DNA of 64,000 nt from Candidatus Saccharimonadota bacterium (GTDB lineage Bacteria; Patescibacteriota; Saccharimonadia; Saccharimonadales; Saccharimonadaceae), in contig JAFWLS010000016.1 of NCBI GenBank assembly GCA_017514045.1, positions 1-64,000 of the forward strand. The letters run 5' to 3'. The translations under genes and the position numbers were made by a program. Of the stretch, positions 50,503 to 59,865 are shown in pieces. The notes under the pieces were generated by a model. That model ran no database searches. It was given only the letters and a program-made list of their open reading frames with translations, and was not told the origin of the DNA. Position 1 is the stretch's first letter; each line of letters opens with the position of its first letter.

Positions 50503-50994
50503 ATGGAGAAAAAGCCGTACAAGTGTTTCCTATGTGGGCGCACAGGCGTTAAGCTCTGGCATACTGGCTACATGGAAAACCTTCTTTGTGCAGCGTGCGC
50601 AGAGGAACGTCAGGTTCCGTTGGACTATTTGATGGAGCCAGACAAAGCTCCTAAACGTCCACGGTGGAGGGTGTCTGATGACGGTACCATTCCGTCGTAT
50701 TCTTCTCAGGATCCGGATGCAAGGGATTATATCCTCGTAGTCAACATAAGTGATGTCTCTGATTATGGAAAATCTGGTCATACCAATGTTTTTCCGGCAA
50801 CTGACATTGATGAGCGAGGTGAGTTTTGCTTCCCAAACAGAGATGTGCCTGACGGGTATGACAGGTGGCTGAGCTTGCCCGTGAGGCAGCTAAGACTAGA
50901 TGTCGTAGAGGATGACCCGCCGCGACGTGTTCGTTATGTTGATGGTAAGGGTCGCGACCGGCACGCCTTTTGGCTGGACCGTGAGACTGAGTGA
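50503..50994 (+). CDS. Hypothetical protein with zinc-ribbon-like CxxC pairs
   Basis: A 163-residue protein from the ATG at 50503, 8 nt after GAGGAGG; upstream in-frame ATGs lack a ribosome site. The N-terminus YKCFLCGRTGVK...LLCAACAEE has two CxxC pairs about 24 residues apart, a zinc knuckle or ribbon. The rest is polar and rich in Asp, Arg and Pro. No family recognised. In an operon after the 31-residue membrane protein. Confidence 0.7.
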   Translation: MEKKPYKCFLCGRTGVKLWHTGYMENLLCAACAEERQVPLDYLMEPDKAPKRPRWRVSDDGTIPSYSSQDPDARDYILVVNISDVSDYGKSGHTNVFPATDIDERGEFCFPNRDVPDGYDRWLSLPVRQLRLDVVEDDPPRRVRYVDGKGRDRHAFWLDRETE

Positions 50995-51015
50995 TCAAAA
51001 ATCTTGTTTCTGATT

Positions 51016-51038
51016 GCGCCCCAGTAGGGGCGCTTTTT
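51016..51038 (+). terminator. Terminator of the 50.4-51.0 kb operon
   Basis: GCGCCCC-AGTA-GGGGCGC followed by TTTTT. Confidence 0.92.
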
Positions 51039-51082
51039 AACGCGGTATAGTATAATATATATAGATAATATAGGAGGGAAGG

Positions 51083-51304
51083 ATGGAACTAAGTAATTTT
51101 GGAATATTAATGGCAATATTTGCTACGTGTGTGCTAATAGTAGGTCTTTATATGTTTAGTGGACACAAGATAGGCTTAATGACGCTCAGGCCGGCTTTTA
51201 AGAATCTGTCTAAAGAGCAATGGAAGAATATTGGAAAGTGGACGATGATAGTGAGCGTTATTATTTTTGCAATTGCGGTTGTTGGCTTTGTGTTCAATAT
51301 TTAA
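51083..51304 (+). CDS. Two-helix small membrane protein
   Basis: A 73-residue protein. AGGAGGGAAGG precedes the ATG, and a TATAAT-like box is near 51050. Two membrane helices (about 7-25 and 50-70) flank a loop KNLSKEQWKNIGKWT that probably faces the cytoplasm. Not recognised. Confidence 0.7.
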   Translation: MELSNFGILMAIFATCVLIVGLYMFSGHKIGLMTLRPAFKNLSKEQWKNIGKWTMIVSVIIFAIAVVGFVFNI

Positions 51305-51420
51305 TTAAGAGTTTGATGGATTATGATTGAGGTAGCGCTATCTGTGATTTTCTAGTATAATATTTTTACTAGAAAGGGGAGTTCTTTAATAAGGAGTAGA
51401 ATTTTACAGGGGGGAGACAT

Positions 51421-51651
51421 ATGTCGGAGAAATCATTGTTAGAGTTACTTGACGCGGATTTACTGCCAGACGACAGTACGGTATACCCTGAGTTAGTTTC
51501 GTTTTTTTCTGAGAGTAGTGATCGCAGTTTGATGCAACCTAGGGTGAGGCGACTATTCGACGATCCATTTGAAGATCGTCCGTACCCGATTCCACTGATA
51601 TTTAGTGAATTACCTTGGGGAGGCTTTTTTCGTGATGGCATTATACTTTAA
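51421..51651 (+). CDS. Small acidic hypothetical protein
   Basis: A 76-residue protein with GGGGGAG before the ATG. It is rich in Asp, Glu, Leu and Ser, with a run of Pro near residue 55 (DRPYPIPLIF). No membrane helix; soluble. Twenty bases before a 32-residue membrane protein in the same direction, so probably an operon. Confidence 0.6.
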   Translation: MSEKSLLELLDADLLPDDSTVYPELVSFFSESSDRSLMQPRVRRLFDDPFEDRPYPIPLIFSELPWGGFFRDGIIL

Positions 51652-51671
51652 CGGTCGAAGGGGAAGAAACT

Positions 51672-51770
51672 ATGGTTAGGAACAATATAACGGCATTGAT
51701 GTTGTGGCTAGCGGTGATTTTAGTGATTGCTTTTGTCGTCATGACAGTCATGTGGATCTTATCATTATGA
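51672..51770 (+). CDS. 32-residue membrane microprotein
   Basis: ATG at 51672 follows AAGGGGAAG. The product MVRNNITALMLWLAVILVIA... is a single membrane helix with no C-terminal charged tail. TGA at 51768-51770, then a terminator. This is the second very small single-helix protein within 1.4 kb. Function unknown. Confidence 0.58.
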   Translation: MVRNNITALMLWLAVILVIAFVVMTVMWILSL

Positions 51771-51797
51771 GAGCGTAAAATTCTATCGGAATAATAA

Positions 51798-51818
51798 GCG
51801 CCCAACGGGCGCTTTTTT
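51798..51818 (+). terminator. Terminator before pyrG
   Basis: GCGCCC-AAC-GGGCGC then TTTTTT. Confidence 0.9.
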
Positions 51819-51883
51819 GATTTTTTTATTCTACTTGTGCTATAATTAAGAAAACTAGCGTGGGCAAATAAGGAGGTGTCCCG

Positions 51884-53482
51884 ATGCAAAAAAATAAAAA
51901 ATTGAAACAAACTAAATATATATTCGTAACTGGTGGTGTGCTTTCCGGCGTTGGGAAAGGAATTACTGCCGCGAGTATGGGCGCAATACTCAAAGCCAAA
52001 GGCTATCACGTTACAATGCAAAAATGCGATCCATATCTAAATGTCGATGCGGGCCTACTTAATCCTGTAGAGCATGGTGAATGTTTTGTGACTGCGGATG
52101 GCGTGGAAACTGATCTCGACTTGGGACATTATGAGCGGTTTCTTGATTTTGAAACGAGCAAGTATTCTATTACGCTATCCGGTTCTATTTTTAAAGAGCT
52201 AATTGATAAAGAGAGGAGTGGCGGTTTTCACGGAAAGACCGTGCAGCTTGTACCGCATTTTACCGGATTAGTTCAAGAAAAAATCGAAAAAGCTTCGGAG
52301 AATAGCGATATTCATATCGTTGAGATTGGTGGGACAATTGGTGATTATGAAGGCCTGTCGTTTGTTGAGGCGATTAGGCTTTTTGCAAACAAAGTTGGCA
52401 GGCGAAATTGTCTATATGTTTCTGTAGTATATGTACCGTGGATTAATACAAGTAAAGAATTTAAGACTAAGCCGGCGCAGAACGCGTTAAAGGATTTGCG
52501 CGGATTCGGTATTATTCCGGACATAGTTTGCACACGCACAGAAAGACCCGCGCCGAAAGGGATTCAGGAGAAGATTGCTGCTTTTGCGGGCATTGATAAG
52601 GATGCTGTGGTAAATCTACCTGATATTAAATCAGTTTATGATGTGCCGTTTAATGTGTTAAAGTCTGGAGTGCTGAATATCCTGAATGATTTTGTGGGCG
52701 AAAAAAAGAAACCTGATATGAGCGGATGGGAGCAGTTTTCGCGACTCAGGAATCAGGAATTCAAGAAGACGGTTAGAATTGGGTTAGTAGCTAAGTATGT
52801 AGGAAATAACGATACTTATATGTGTGTGACGGAAGCGCTCAAGGCTGCAGCGGCTTGGAACCGAGTTAATCTAGATTTGGTTTGGAAGAATGCGGAAGAG
52901 ATTAAAGAAGGAGATTTGAAAGATCTGAACGGGATTGTGGTGCCTGGAGGCTTTGGTGCAAGGGGCGTAGAAGGGAAGATATTAGCGGCAACCTATGCGT
53001 TAAAGAACAACATACCGTATCTTGGTTTGTGCCTGGGGCTTCAAGTGGCTTGTATTGCTGCGGCTAGAATTGGTGGAATCGAGAATGCAAATTCGGAAGA
53101 GTTTGGCGCAAGCGAGAAGAAATGTAATAACGTGATATATATTATGGAAGACCAGAAGGGCAAGGAATCGACTGGCGGAACAATGAGATTAGGAAATTAC
53201 CCTGCGAAACTTGTAAAGGGATCACAAACAGCAAAGATTTATGACACTATGAATGTAATTGAAAGACACAGGCATCGTTACGAAGTTAATCAAAAATTTT
53301 TGCCGGAAATTGAAAAAGGCGGGCTGAAGGTGTCTGGAACTTCGCCTGATGGTACTTTAGTTGAATTTGTTGAAGCTCCAGGAAAGAGGTTTTTCCAGGC
53401 TACGCAAGCTCACCCAGAGTTTAAGAGTAGACCGTTACATCCACACCCATTGTTCTTAGAGTTTATCAAGAAGTGTAAATAG
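51884..53482 (+). CDS. pyrG: CTP synthase
   Basis: A 532-residue protein. The synthetase domain (about 1-265) starts KYIFVTGGVLSGVGKGI and contains LNVDAGLLNPVEHGECFV. The glutaminase domain (about 285-530) has the nucleophile Cys in YLGLCLGLQVAC and the His-x-Glu pair in QAHPEFKSRP. It makes CTP from UTP, glutamine and ATP. AAGGAGGT precedes the ATG. It is one of the few metabolic genes in the window and shows pyrimidine interconversion is kept. Confidence 0.97.
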   Translation: MQKNKKLKQTKYIFVTGGVLSGVGKGITAASMGAILKAKGYHVTMQKCDPYLNVDAGLLNPVEHGECFVTADGVETDLDLGHYERFLDFETSKYSITLSGSIFKELIDKERSGGFHGKTVQLVPHFTGLVQEKIEKASENSDIHIVEIGGTIGDYEGLSFVEAIRLFANKVGRRNCLYVSVVYVPWINTSKEFKTKPAQNALKDLRGFGIIPDIVCTRTERPAPKGIQEKIAAFAGIDKDAVVNLPDIKSVYDVPFNVLKSGVLNILNDFVGEKKKPDMSGWEQFSRLRNQEFKKTVRIGLVAKYVGNNDTYMCVTEALKAAAAWNRVNLDLVWKNAEEIKEGDLKDLNGIVVPGGFGARGVEGKILAATYALKNNIPYLGLCLGLQVACIAAARIGGIENANSEEFGASEKKCNNVIYIMEDQKGKESTGGTMRLGNYPAKLVKGSQTAKIYDTMNVIERHRHRYEVNQKFLPEIEKGGLKVSGTSPDGTLVEFVEAPGKRFFQATQAHPEFKSRPLHPHPLFLEFIKKCK

Positions 53483-53483
53483 A

Positions 53484-53798
53484 TTAGAGATTTTTGGTCA
53501 GATTGTACGAGAGACGAATGAGATCTTCAAGTTCGGCTGGCTCAAGTTGGTCGGCAGAACTGACTATTTCTAGACCACCACAGCCAAAGTAGCGGCTCTC
53601 CATGACGGATTCATATTTATTGATTAAGAGCTTACCGAGTTTATTATCAGTACGAAGTTCTATAGTGTTTTTGTTGACAACTAGAAAGGCTTTGTTGTTC
53701 GACTCTATTTTGAAGAGATCTCGAGAATTGAAATCGTTGAGTTGCTTTGTCTCCTTAATAAAAGGGCCTATGCCGGAGATTTTGGTTATATCGATCAT
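53484..53798 (-). CDS. Small protein, possibly MmcQ/YjbR-like
   Basis: A 104-residue protein. FKIESNNKAFLVVN, MESRYFGCGGLEIVSS and the ending LEDLIRLSYNLTKNL recall the MmcQ/YjbR (DUF419) fold, a small DNA-binding-like domain of unclear role. Its ATG lies inside the orn stop (ATGA overlap), so it is translated together with orn. The assignment is tentative. Confidence 0.5.
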   Translation of the reverse strand: MIDITKISGIGPFIKETKQLNDFNSRDLFKIESNNKAFLVVNKNTIELRTDNKLGKLLINKYESVMESRYFGCGGLEIVSSADQLEPAELEDLIRLSYNLTKNL

Positions 53799-54322
53799 TT
53801 CTTTATCATTCCTAAGTAATATTTGAGTTCTTCGATGCTACCTTCGATATCAGAGATGGCACGATGATTTTCCGGTTTAATAAACTTCTTTTTGAGTGCG
53901 TTCTCAAAGTAGATTTTCCAGGCAGAGACATCAAGCATACGATAGTGCAATCTTTTGGATAGTTCTGGCATTTCTCGATCAATGAACTTGCGATCTTGGT
54001 GAATGGAATTGCCAGCTAAATATATCTCTTCGCCGAAATTTTCATCGAGGAATTGAAGGAGTTCTTGCTCGATTTTTTGAGAGGGTTTACCATTGGTATT
54101 TTGGCTGACAAGAGATTTGTATGAATCGGTATTCTTTTCCCAGAAGTCGCCTACCATGCGTGACTTGATTATATCTTCATCGACTTTGATTATTCCTTGA
54201 TATGTTTTGATGGGTTTTAAATCCCAACCTGTGGCAATGGCGGCCACTTCGAGGATGCGGTCTTTTTCTGGGTCGAGACCAGTCATTTCTAGGTCTATCC
54301 ATAGTAATTTAGCACGTTTCAT
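53795..54322 (-). CDS. orn: Oligoribonuclease
   Basis: A 175-residue DEDDh exonuclease. The first motif is WIDLEMTGLDPEKD near residue 8, the second GNSIHQDRKFID near 107, and the third with the catalytic His in NHRAISDIEGSIEEL near 153. It degrades di- to pentaribonucleotides, the end of RNA decay, and so complements RNase Y. GGAGG lies before the ATG; the gene abuts argS. Confidence 0.95.
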   Translation of the reverse strand: MKRAKLLWIDLEMTGLDPEKDRILEVAAIATGWDLKPIKTYQGIIKVDEDIIKSRMVGDFWEKNTDSYKSLVSQNTNGKPSQKIEQELLQFLDENFGEEIYLAGNSIHQDRKFIDREMPELSKRLHYRMLDVSAWKIYFENALKKKFIKPENHRAISDIEGSIEELKYYLGMIKK

Positions 54323-55999
54323 TTACATTTCCTCCGGGACATTAATGCCTAAGATGTTTAGGCCATGTTGCATTACTTTTGCGAATATGGAAACCAGCAT
54401 TAATCGTTCGCTCTCAAGCGGGTCGTCTTTGACGCGACACGTTTCGTAGAAACGGGAAAAGTTTTGAGCTAGGTCAAAGAGGTAATTAGCAATAAGGTGT
54501 GGAGCTTTTTCTTTGATAGCATCGGTTAAGATGTTTCTGTAGCTAATAAGCTGTTTACTGAGTACTAGTTCAGTTGGGGATAGATTCCACGGATGGTTTA
54601 TGGCTGGTGTATTGGAGATAGATGCTAAGATTTTGTTGGCACGGACAGCAGAATATTGAAGATAAGGTCCTGAGTTGCCGGTTAGCGAGACTGATTCGTC
54701 GATATTGAATTCGATGTTGCCGCCTATTTTATATCTAAGAAGACTATATTTAATGGCGGCGTCAGCGATGGTCTTTGTGCCTGTTTTTGACTCGATTTCG
54801 TTGAGAATATCTACGGCTTTGATGAAGTTGCCTTTGCGAGAGGACATCTTCTCATTGCCTGGAAGGCGAACATTGCCGTGAGTAATATGGGTAGTTTTAT
54901 TGACGAGTTCAGGAGCATATTGCTCAACAGATTTAAGAACGACCTTCATATAGTCGATAATATCGTTACCGGTGATAACGACAGATTCGTCGAAGTTGTA
55001 GTCCTCGTTTTTCTGGAAGAGAAGGCCAACATCTTTAGACTCGTAAGTCGGAAGCCCCTCTTGATTCACAAAAACGCGTGTGTGTAGTCCGTAATCTTCG
55101 CCTTTAAAAATAAGCGCGCCGTTGGATTCTTGATATACTTCTGGGTGTTCCTTAATAATTGTTAGACCTTTGCCTGCGACGGATGATTCAGGATAGTATT
55201 TTTCGAACTTGACGCCGATTCTGGTATAGAAATCGTCAAAATATTGATAGCTTAGCTCGCGGCCGTACCAATAATCTTTGGCGAGTTTAGTATCGTGGAG
55301 ATTTTGCTCGGCGATGTTATAGATGGTTTTATTGAGTTTCGTAATTTCAGTTTTGGCGGATTCATCCTCTTCGTAAGCGCGGGTGCCTTCGACATAGCAG
55401 GAAGCAATATCTTCAATCGTGAAATCTTTGAGCTCTTTTTGCTCTAGGGAATAAAGGGTTTTTGCTACATGAAGCCCAACATCTCCTCCGAAATTAACGC
55501 GGTGTACTTTTCCGCCGGCAAATTCGATGAGGCGTGAGATCGATTCGCCCATGATACTTGTATATAGATGACCAATATGAAGGACCTTAAAAGGATTGGG
55601 GTCCGAAAATTCAGTAACAACAGTTTTACCAGAATATTCATTGCACGATATATTTTCAATGAATTTTGTAGAAAGTTTGGTTAGCTCTGTGATATAATAT
55701 GCGTCTGGAAGCATAAAATTTATGAATCCCGGCCCAGCGATTTCGGTTCGGATACCGTTGAGCTCTGGGTAACTATCTTTTATGGAGTTTTGGAATTCTT
55801 TAACTAGTGTTTCTGCAATTTCGTGAGGATTTTTGTGAGAAATTCCTGCTAGTTTCATGGCAACATTGGTGGCAAAATCGGCTCGGAAGCCGTTTGAGTC
55901 TTCTAGCTCTGGGGCCGGAGTAACGTCGATTGTAAATTTTTCTGGTATATCAAAAAGAGAGTTAGTGATGGTTTTAATGATATTTTCAATAGAATTCAT
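54323..55999 (-). CDS. argS: Arginyl-tRNA synthetase
   Basis: A 558-residue protein. The Add1 N-terminal domain (about 1-105) is followed by the HIGH region in DPNPFKVLHIGHLYTS near 133, the loop GNEKMSSRKGNF near 385, and the DALR anticodon domain ending with the family's GLNILGINVPEEM. It charges tRNA-Arg. TATAAT ends 7 nt before the ATG and no ribosome site is visible: leaderless, heading the argS-orn-53484 operon. Confidence 0.97.
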   Translation of the reverse strand: MNSIENIIKTITNSLFDIPEKFTIDVTPAPELEDSNGFRADFATNVAMKLAGISHKNPHEIAETLVKEFQNSIKDSYPELNGIRTEIAGPGFINFMLPDAYYITELTKLSTKFIENISCNEYSGKTVVTEFSDPNPFKVLHIGHLYTSIMGESISRLIEFAGGKVHRVNFGGDVGLHVAKTLYSLEQKELKDFTIEDIASCYVEGTRAYEEDESAKTEITKLNKTIYNIAEQNLHDTKLAKDYWYGRELSYQYFDDFYTRIGVKFEKYYPESSVAGKGLTIIKEHPEVYQESNGALIFKGEDYGLHTRVFVNQEGLPTYESKDVGLLFQKNEDYNFDESVVITGNDIIDYMKVVLKSVEQYAPELVNKTTHITHGNVRLPGNEKMSSRKGNFIKAVDILNEIESKTGTKTIADAAIKYSLLRYKIGGNIEFNIDESVSLTGNSGPYLQYSAVRANKILASISNTPAINHPWNLSPTELVLSKQLISYRNILTDAIKEKAPHLIANYLFDLAQNFSRFYETCRVKDDPLESERLMLVSIFAKVMQHGLNILGINVPEEM

Positions 56000-56016
56000 T
56001 GGTCTAATTATAACAT

Positions 56017-56043
56017 AAAAATAGCCCCGGTTGTACCGGGGCT
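56017..56043 (-). terminator. mscL terminator
   Basis: AGCCCCGG / CCGGGGCT with ATTTTT on the minus strand, between mscL and argS. Confidence 0.9.
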
Positions 56044-56060
56044 CAATTGTGTGAGGTGGG

Positions 56061-56492
56061 TTATTTCTTGTTTTGCTTCTTTAAGAGGTCGCGGATATCT
56101 TTGAGAAGAGCAGTCTGATCTTCTTCGACTTGTGCGGCTTCTTCTTCTTTTTTCTCTTCGGCCTTTTTGGTGAGACGTTCGGCACGTTCGCGCATTTTGT
56201 TCAGAGTTCTAATCATGAGGAAGATGACGAGGGCAATGATGAGGAAATTAATAACGGCCTGAATAAAATTGCCATAGTTGACAGTTGCTGGTTCGATGCC
56301 TTCGGCGTATGCAGGTATGGTGAATTTGAGAGAGCTAAAATCGAATCCGCCAATAATCATGGAAACAATAGGCATGACTACGTCGTTGACAAGAGATGTA
56401 ACGATAGCGGTGAAAGCGCCGCCGATGATAATACCAACGGCAAGATCCATGACCGAACCGCGGTTAATGAATTCTTTGAATTCTTTAAGCAT
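56061..56492 (-). CDS. mscL: Large-conductance mechanosensitive channel MscL
   Basis: A 143-residue protein. KEFKEFINRGSVMDLAVGII begins the pore helix, GNFIQAVINFLIIALVIFLM is the second helix, and a Lys/Glu-rich cytoplasmic bundle follows (about 100-143). It forms a pentameric safety valve against osmotic shock. AAAAGGAG precedes the ATG. The periplasmic loop is short. Confidence 0.96.
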   Translation of the reverse strand: MLKEFKEFINRGSVMDLAVGIIIGGAFTAIVTSLVNDVVMPIVSMIIGGFDFSSLKFTIPAYAEGIEPATVNYGNFIQAVINFLIIALVIFLMIRTLNKMRERAERLTKKAEEKKEEEAAQVEEDQTALLKDIRDLLKKQNKK

Positions 56493-56599
56493 TTTTTGCT
56501 CCTTTTATTAATGGCATTGACAAGAATGGTTTATTTGGAGACACGATCCCCATTTACCATGGTCGCCTTTATGGATGTATTATAACACAAGCTGGAGAA

Positions 56600-57211
56600 T
56601 TAGTCAGATTCGGAATAGTTATGGAACGCTTCTTTTAACAAAGTAAGTGATTTTGTGGATGAGTCTATGAAGGCGCTAAGAATACTTTCGCTAGTTTTCT
56701 TGCCGATAGATTCTTCTATGATAAGCAAGTAATCTATCTGATAGTCCATCTCGTGAGCATATGTACGATCAAGGAGGCCATTTAGGCGGGCTTTGTTAAG
56801 ATCATCATTGAGTTTCTGTATTATCGTGGCATCGGTCCCGGAAAGGGTTAGTTTATTAGCTTCAATACCGAGGTTGTTTGAGAGATATGTAGATGTGGTC
56901 GTTGTTATTTCTGTGAGAAGAGTGGAAAGCTGAGCGCCGTTTGAACGAAGGGTGGAATGGCTGACAGAGCTATTGTAATTAGTGATAGTTTTGCTTAGTT
57001 CGCTAGCGCGCAGGTACAACCTGCTGAGTTCAGATGCTGTGGTCGGTTGAGAATTAGATGAGTTGCCGGAAAGCATGGCGATGATTATGAACAACAGAAT
57101 GACGCTTCCGAGTACGCCCAGGATGATTTTCATTTTTTTGTCGAAAAAACCGGTTTTTGCTGGCTGGTTGACGTTAGTGGAAATTTGATTTAAATAATCC
57201 AAATCGTTCAT
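56600..57211 (-). CDS. Single-pass membrane protein with helical outer domain
   Basis: A 203-residue protein. A cytoplasmic tail of about 28 residues, one membrane helix (about 29-50, IILGVLGSVILLFIIIAML) and an outer helical domain of about 150 residues (RLYLRASELSKTITNYNSS, LLKEAFHNYSESD) follow. No motif or family seen. TACACT ends 6 nt before the ATG: leaderless. It is divergent from dnaG with 38 bases between the start codons. Confidence 0.7.
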   Translation of the reverse strand: MNDLDYLNQISTNVNQPAKTGFFDKKMKIILGVLGSVILLFIIIAMLSGNSSNSQPTTASELSRLYLRASELSKTITNYNSSVSHSTLRSNGAQLSTLLTEITTTTSTYLSNNLGIEANKLTLSGTDATIIQKLNDDLNKARLNGLLDRTYAHEMDYQIDYLLIIEESIGKKTSESILSAFIDSSTKSLTLLKEAFHNYSESD

Positions 57212-57249
57212 GGTTTAAGTGTAGCATAAAAAAGTGATATACTGAAGAC

Positions 57250-58884
57250 ATGAATGACGCGAAGGAGGAGATAAGGGCTAGGCTTCCAGTAGAAGACGTG
57301 ATTTCACAGTATATTGAACTGAAGAGAGCCGGCCGTACACTTAAAGGAAGATCGCCTTGGGGCGTAGACAAAACACCTTCGTTTATGGTTAGTCCAGAGA
57401 AGGGAATTTGGCATGATTTTTCTGCAAACAAGGGTGGCGATATTTTCACTTTCGTAATGGAAGTAGAGGGAATTAGCTTTAAAGAGGCGTTAGAAAAATT
57501 AGCGAATCAGGCCGGTGTAGATATTACTCGTTATGCGGGTGGTGACGCAAGGTTGGCAAAACGTAAAACGCGAGCTAGAGAGGCGTTGGAGTTAGCGACA
57601 AAGTATTATCAATTTTGCTTGTCGAAGAGTCGTAAAGTAGCAGAATACGTATTCTACAAACGCAATTTGAATCGTAGCACTGTGAAAGAGTTTAGAATTG
57701 GCTATGCGCCAAAAGACGGAAAGGCATGTAAAAAGTTTTTGACGAGTAGGGGTTTTTCTGAAAATGAGTTAAAAGATGCTGGTCTTCTCAATAGGTTTGA
57801 TGGCGATATGTTCCGAGGGAGAATGATGGTGCCGTTTATTGATACGACAGGAAACGTGATTGGTTTTACGGCGAGGGTGCTAGATAAAAGCGAGCCAAAA
57901 TATTTGAACACTCAGGACACACTTTTGTTCAATAAGAGTCGATTTATATTCGGATTAGCTCAGGCGAAGGAGGCGATCCGTAAGAGTGGATTTGTGGTGA
58001 TAGTGGAGGGGAATATGGATGTAATATCTAGCCATCAGGCGGGCGTAAAAGAAGCGGTGGCGACAAGTGGCACAGCTATGACGGAGCAGCACTTAAAAGC
58101 TCTTTCGCGGTTGACGAATGATATTAGATTAGCTTATGACGGAGACGAAGCAGGCGTAAATGCGACCGAACGTGCAATCATGATGGCAGGGGATTTAGGA
58201 ATTAATTTAACTGTGATATCAGATTACCAGGGAGCAAAAGATCCTGACGAACTCATTCAACGTGGCGCAGAATTGTGGCAAAAGGCAGTGGAGAATCGTA
58301 AGCCAGCCGTGGAATGGTTACTAGATAAATATGAAGAAAAGGTGGACCTTAAAACCGGGTTTGGGAAACGCGAATATTCGGATATAGCATTGAGATTACT
58401 TGGTTATGTGAAAGACAAAGTAGAGCGAGCGCACTATGAAGAGATAGTTGCACATAGATTAGATGTGAGTAGGGAGGACCTGCATGGCAAAGCGGACGAT
58501 CTTCAGAGAAAGATTCTCGAAAAACCAAAGAAACGGCTAAAAAAAGCGAAGACCGAAGTCAAATCCGATAAGATTGTTGGTCTAGAGGATAGTTTGCTTG
58601 CCATAATGATATATGGGGGGATAGAGGGTCCATCAGAGCTTGAAGCACCGGAGGATGAAGTGAAACTAGATGAGCTTGAAATGGTTTTTGACAACTTATA
58701 TAAGAATTACACAAAAAAAGAACTAGAAAGAGAAGTAGGGGATTTGTATGGAGCGCTGAGAAGAGAAATTGCTAAAAGCGAGATAGAATCTTTGCAAATG
58801 AAGCTTGAGAACGAAAATCTTGGTCCGGAAGAGGAAAAAGAGATTTTGAAGAGGATTTACGAGTTGCAAAAATCCCAAAAGTAG
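57250..58884 (+). CDS. dnaG: DNA primase DnaG with ligand-less zinc-ribbon region
   Basis: A 544-residue protein. The N-terminal CHC2-like region (about 30-65) keeps KTPSFMVSPEKGIWHDFS, but the usual Cys/His ligands are replaced: SPWG instead of CPFH and DFSAN instead of CFGCG. The catalytic core and Toprim domain are intact (VVIVEGNMDVIS near 250, RLAYDGDEAGVNA near 295). A short C-terminal helicase-interaction part remains. It synthesises primers for replication. TATACT ends 6 nt before the ATG: leaderless. It is next to sigA, the classic order. Confidence 0.95.
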   Translation: MNDAKEEIRARLPVEDVISQYIELKRAGRTLKGRSPWGVDKTPSFMVSPEKGIWHDFSANKGGDIFTFVMEVEGISFKEALEKLANQAGVDITRYAGGDARLAKRKTRAREALELATKYYQFCLSKSRKVAEYVFYKRNLNRSTVKEFRIGYAPKDGKACKKFLTSRGFSENELKDAGLLNRFDGDMFRGRMMVPFIDTTGNVIGFTARVLDKSEPKYLNTQDTLLFNKSRFIFGLAQAKEAIRKSGFVVIVEGNMDVISSHQAGVKEAVATSGTAMTEQHLKALSRLTNDIRLAYDGDEAGVNATERAIMMAGDLGINLTVISDYQGAKDPDELIQRGAELWQKAVENRKPAVEWLLDKYEEKVDLKTGFGKREYSDIALRLLGYVKDKVERAHYEEIVAHRLDVSREDLHGKADDLQRKILEKPKKRLKKAKTEVKSDKIVGLEDSLLAIMIYGGIEGPSELEAPEDEVKLDELEMVFDNLYKNYTKKELEREVGDLYGALRREIAKSEIESLQMKLENENLGPEEEKEILKRIYELQKSQK

Positions 58885-58892
58885 CTTATAAT
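58864..58892 (+). promoter_or_regulatory. sigA promoter, leaderless
   Basis: TTGCAA (58864-58869), 17 bases, TATAAT (58887-58892), then 7 bases to the ATG at 58900. The -35 is inside the dnaG coding end. Confidence 0.82.
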
Positions 58893-58899
58893 GCTAAAA

Positions 58900-59856
58900 A
58901 TGGATCAAGATAAAGACGACTTGTTGCTGGAACCGATGGAGCCAGACGCTCTTGACTTGGCAGACGAGGAAGAGCTTTCTGATGAAGACCTGGAAATCAC
59001 GGTCGATAATGTTGATGCTTTCGCAGACGATTCGGTAAGACTTTATTTACGTGAAATTGGTAAAATACCGCTTCTTACAAATGAGGAAGAAACGGAATTA
59101 GCGAAGAAAATTGTAGAAGGTGATAAAAAGGCGAAAGATAAGATGGTCGAGGCGAACATGCGCCTTGTGGTGTCGATTGCGAAAAGATACTCTGGGCGCG
59201 GGCTTGATTTCTTGGATTTGATTCAAGAGGGAAATACTGGGTTACTTCGTGCTGTAGAAAAATTTGATCCTGAGAAGGGATTTAAGTTTTCTACTTATGC
59301 GACGTGGTGGATCCGCCAGGCGATTACGCGTGCCATTGCCGATCAGGCAAGGACGATTCGTATTCCGGTGCACATGGTGGAGACTATTAATAAGGTCCTG
59401 CGTACGACTAGAAAATTGACTACAGAGCTTAATCGTGAACCAACTATTGAAGAAATCGCTAAAGAACTCGATATGGAAGTCGATAAAGTTGAATATGTGA
59501 TGAGAATTAAACAAGATATTGCTTCTTTGGACGCGTCAGTTGGGCGCGATGGTGACGATGAAGACTCCGTGCTTGGTGATTTTGTCGAAGACGAAGAACG
59601 AGCTTCGCCGGAAGATTCGGCGGCAAATCAGATTCTTAAGGAACAACTAGCGTCGATTATTTCTACGCTTTCTGACCGTGAACAAAAAATTATCAAAATG
59701 CGTTTTGGAATTGGCGGGGAAAGACCACATACCTTGGAGGAAGTTGGTTATGAATTCTCTGTAACGAGGGAACGCATTCGCCAAATTGAAGCAAAGGCGC
59801 TTTCAAAACTTAGGAAGCATAAAGACACAAAAAAACTACATGAATATCTAAGATAA
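58900..59856 (+). CDS. sigA: RNA polymerase primary sigma factor
   Basis: A 318-residue protein from the ATG at 58900; the ATG at 58891 is part of the -10 box. Region 1.1 is replaced by a short acidic leader. Region 1.2 ([17 protein letters not shown]), 2.3-2.4 ([20 protein letters not shown]), 3 and 4.2 ([17 protein letters not shown]) are complete. It directs transcription from the TTGACA/TATAAT promoters seen throughout the window. Confidence 0.96.
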   Translation: MDQDKDDLLLEPMEPDALDLADEEELSDEDLEITVDNVDAFADDSVRLYLREIGKIPLLTNEEETELAKKIVEGDKKAKDKMVEANMRLVVSIAKRYSGRGLDFLDLIQEGNTGLLRAVEKFDPEKGFKFSTYATWWIRQAITRAIADQARTIRIPVHMVETINKVLRTTRKLTTELNREPTIEEIAKELDMEVDKVEYVMRIKQDIASLDASVGRDGDDEDSVLGDFVEDEERASPEDSAANQILKEQLASIISTLSDREQKIIKMRFGIGGERPHTLEEVGYEFSVTRERIRQIEAKALSKLRKHKDTKKLHEYLR

Positions 59857-59865
59857 AGGAGGTTT

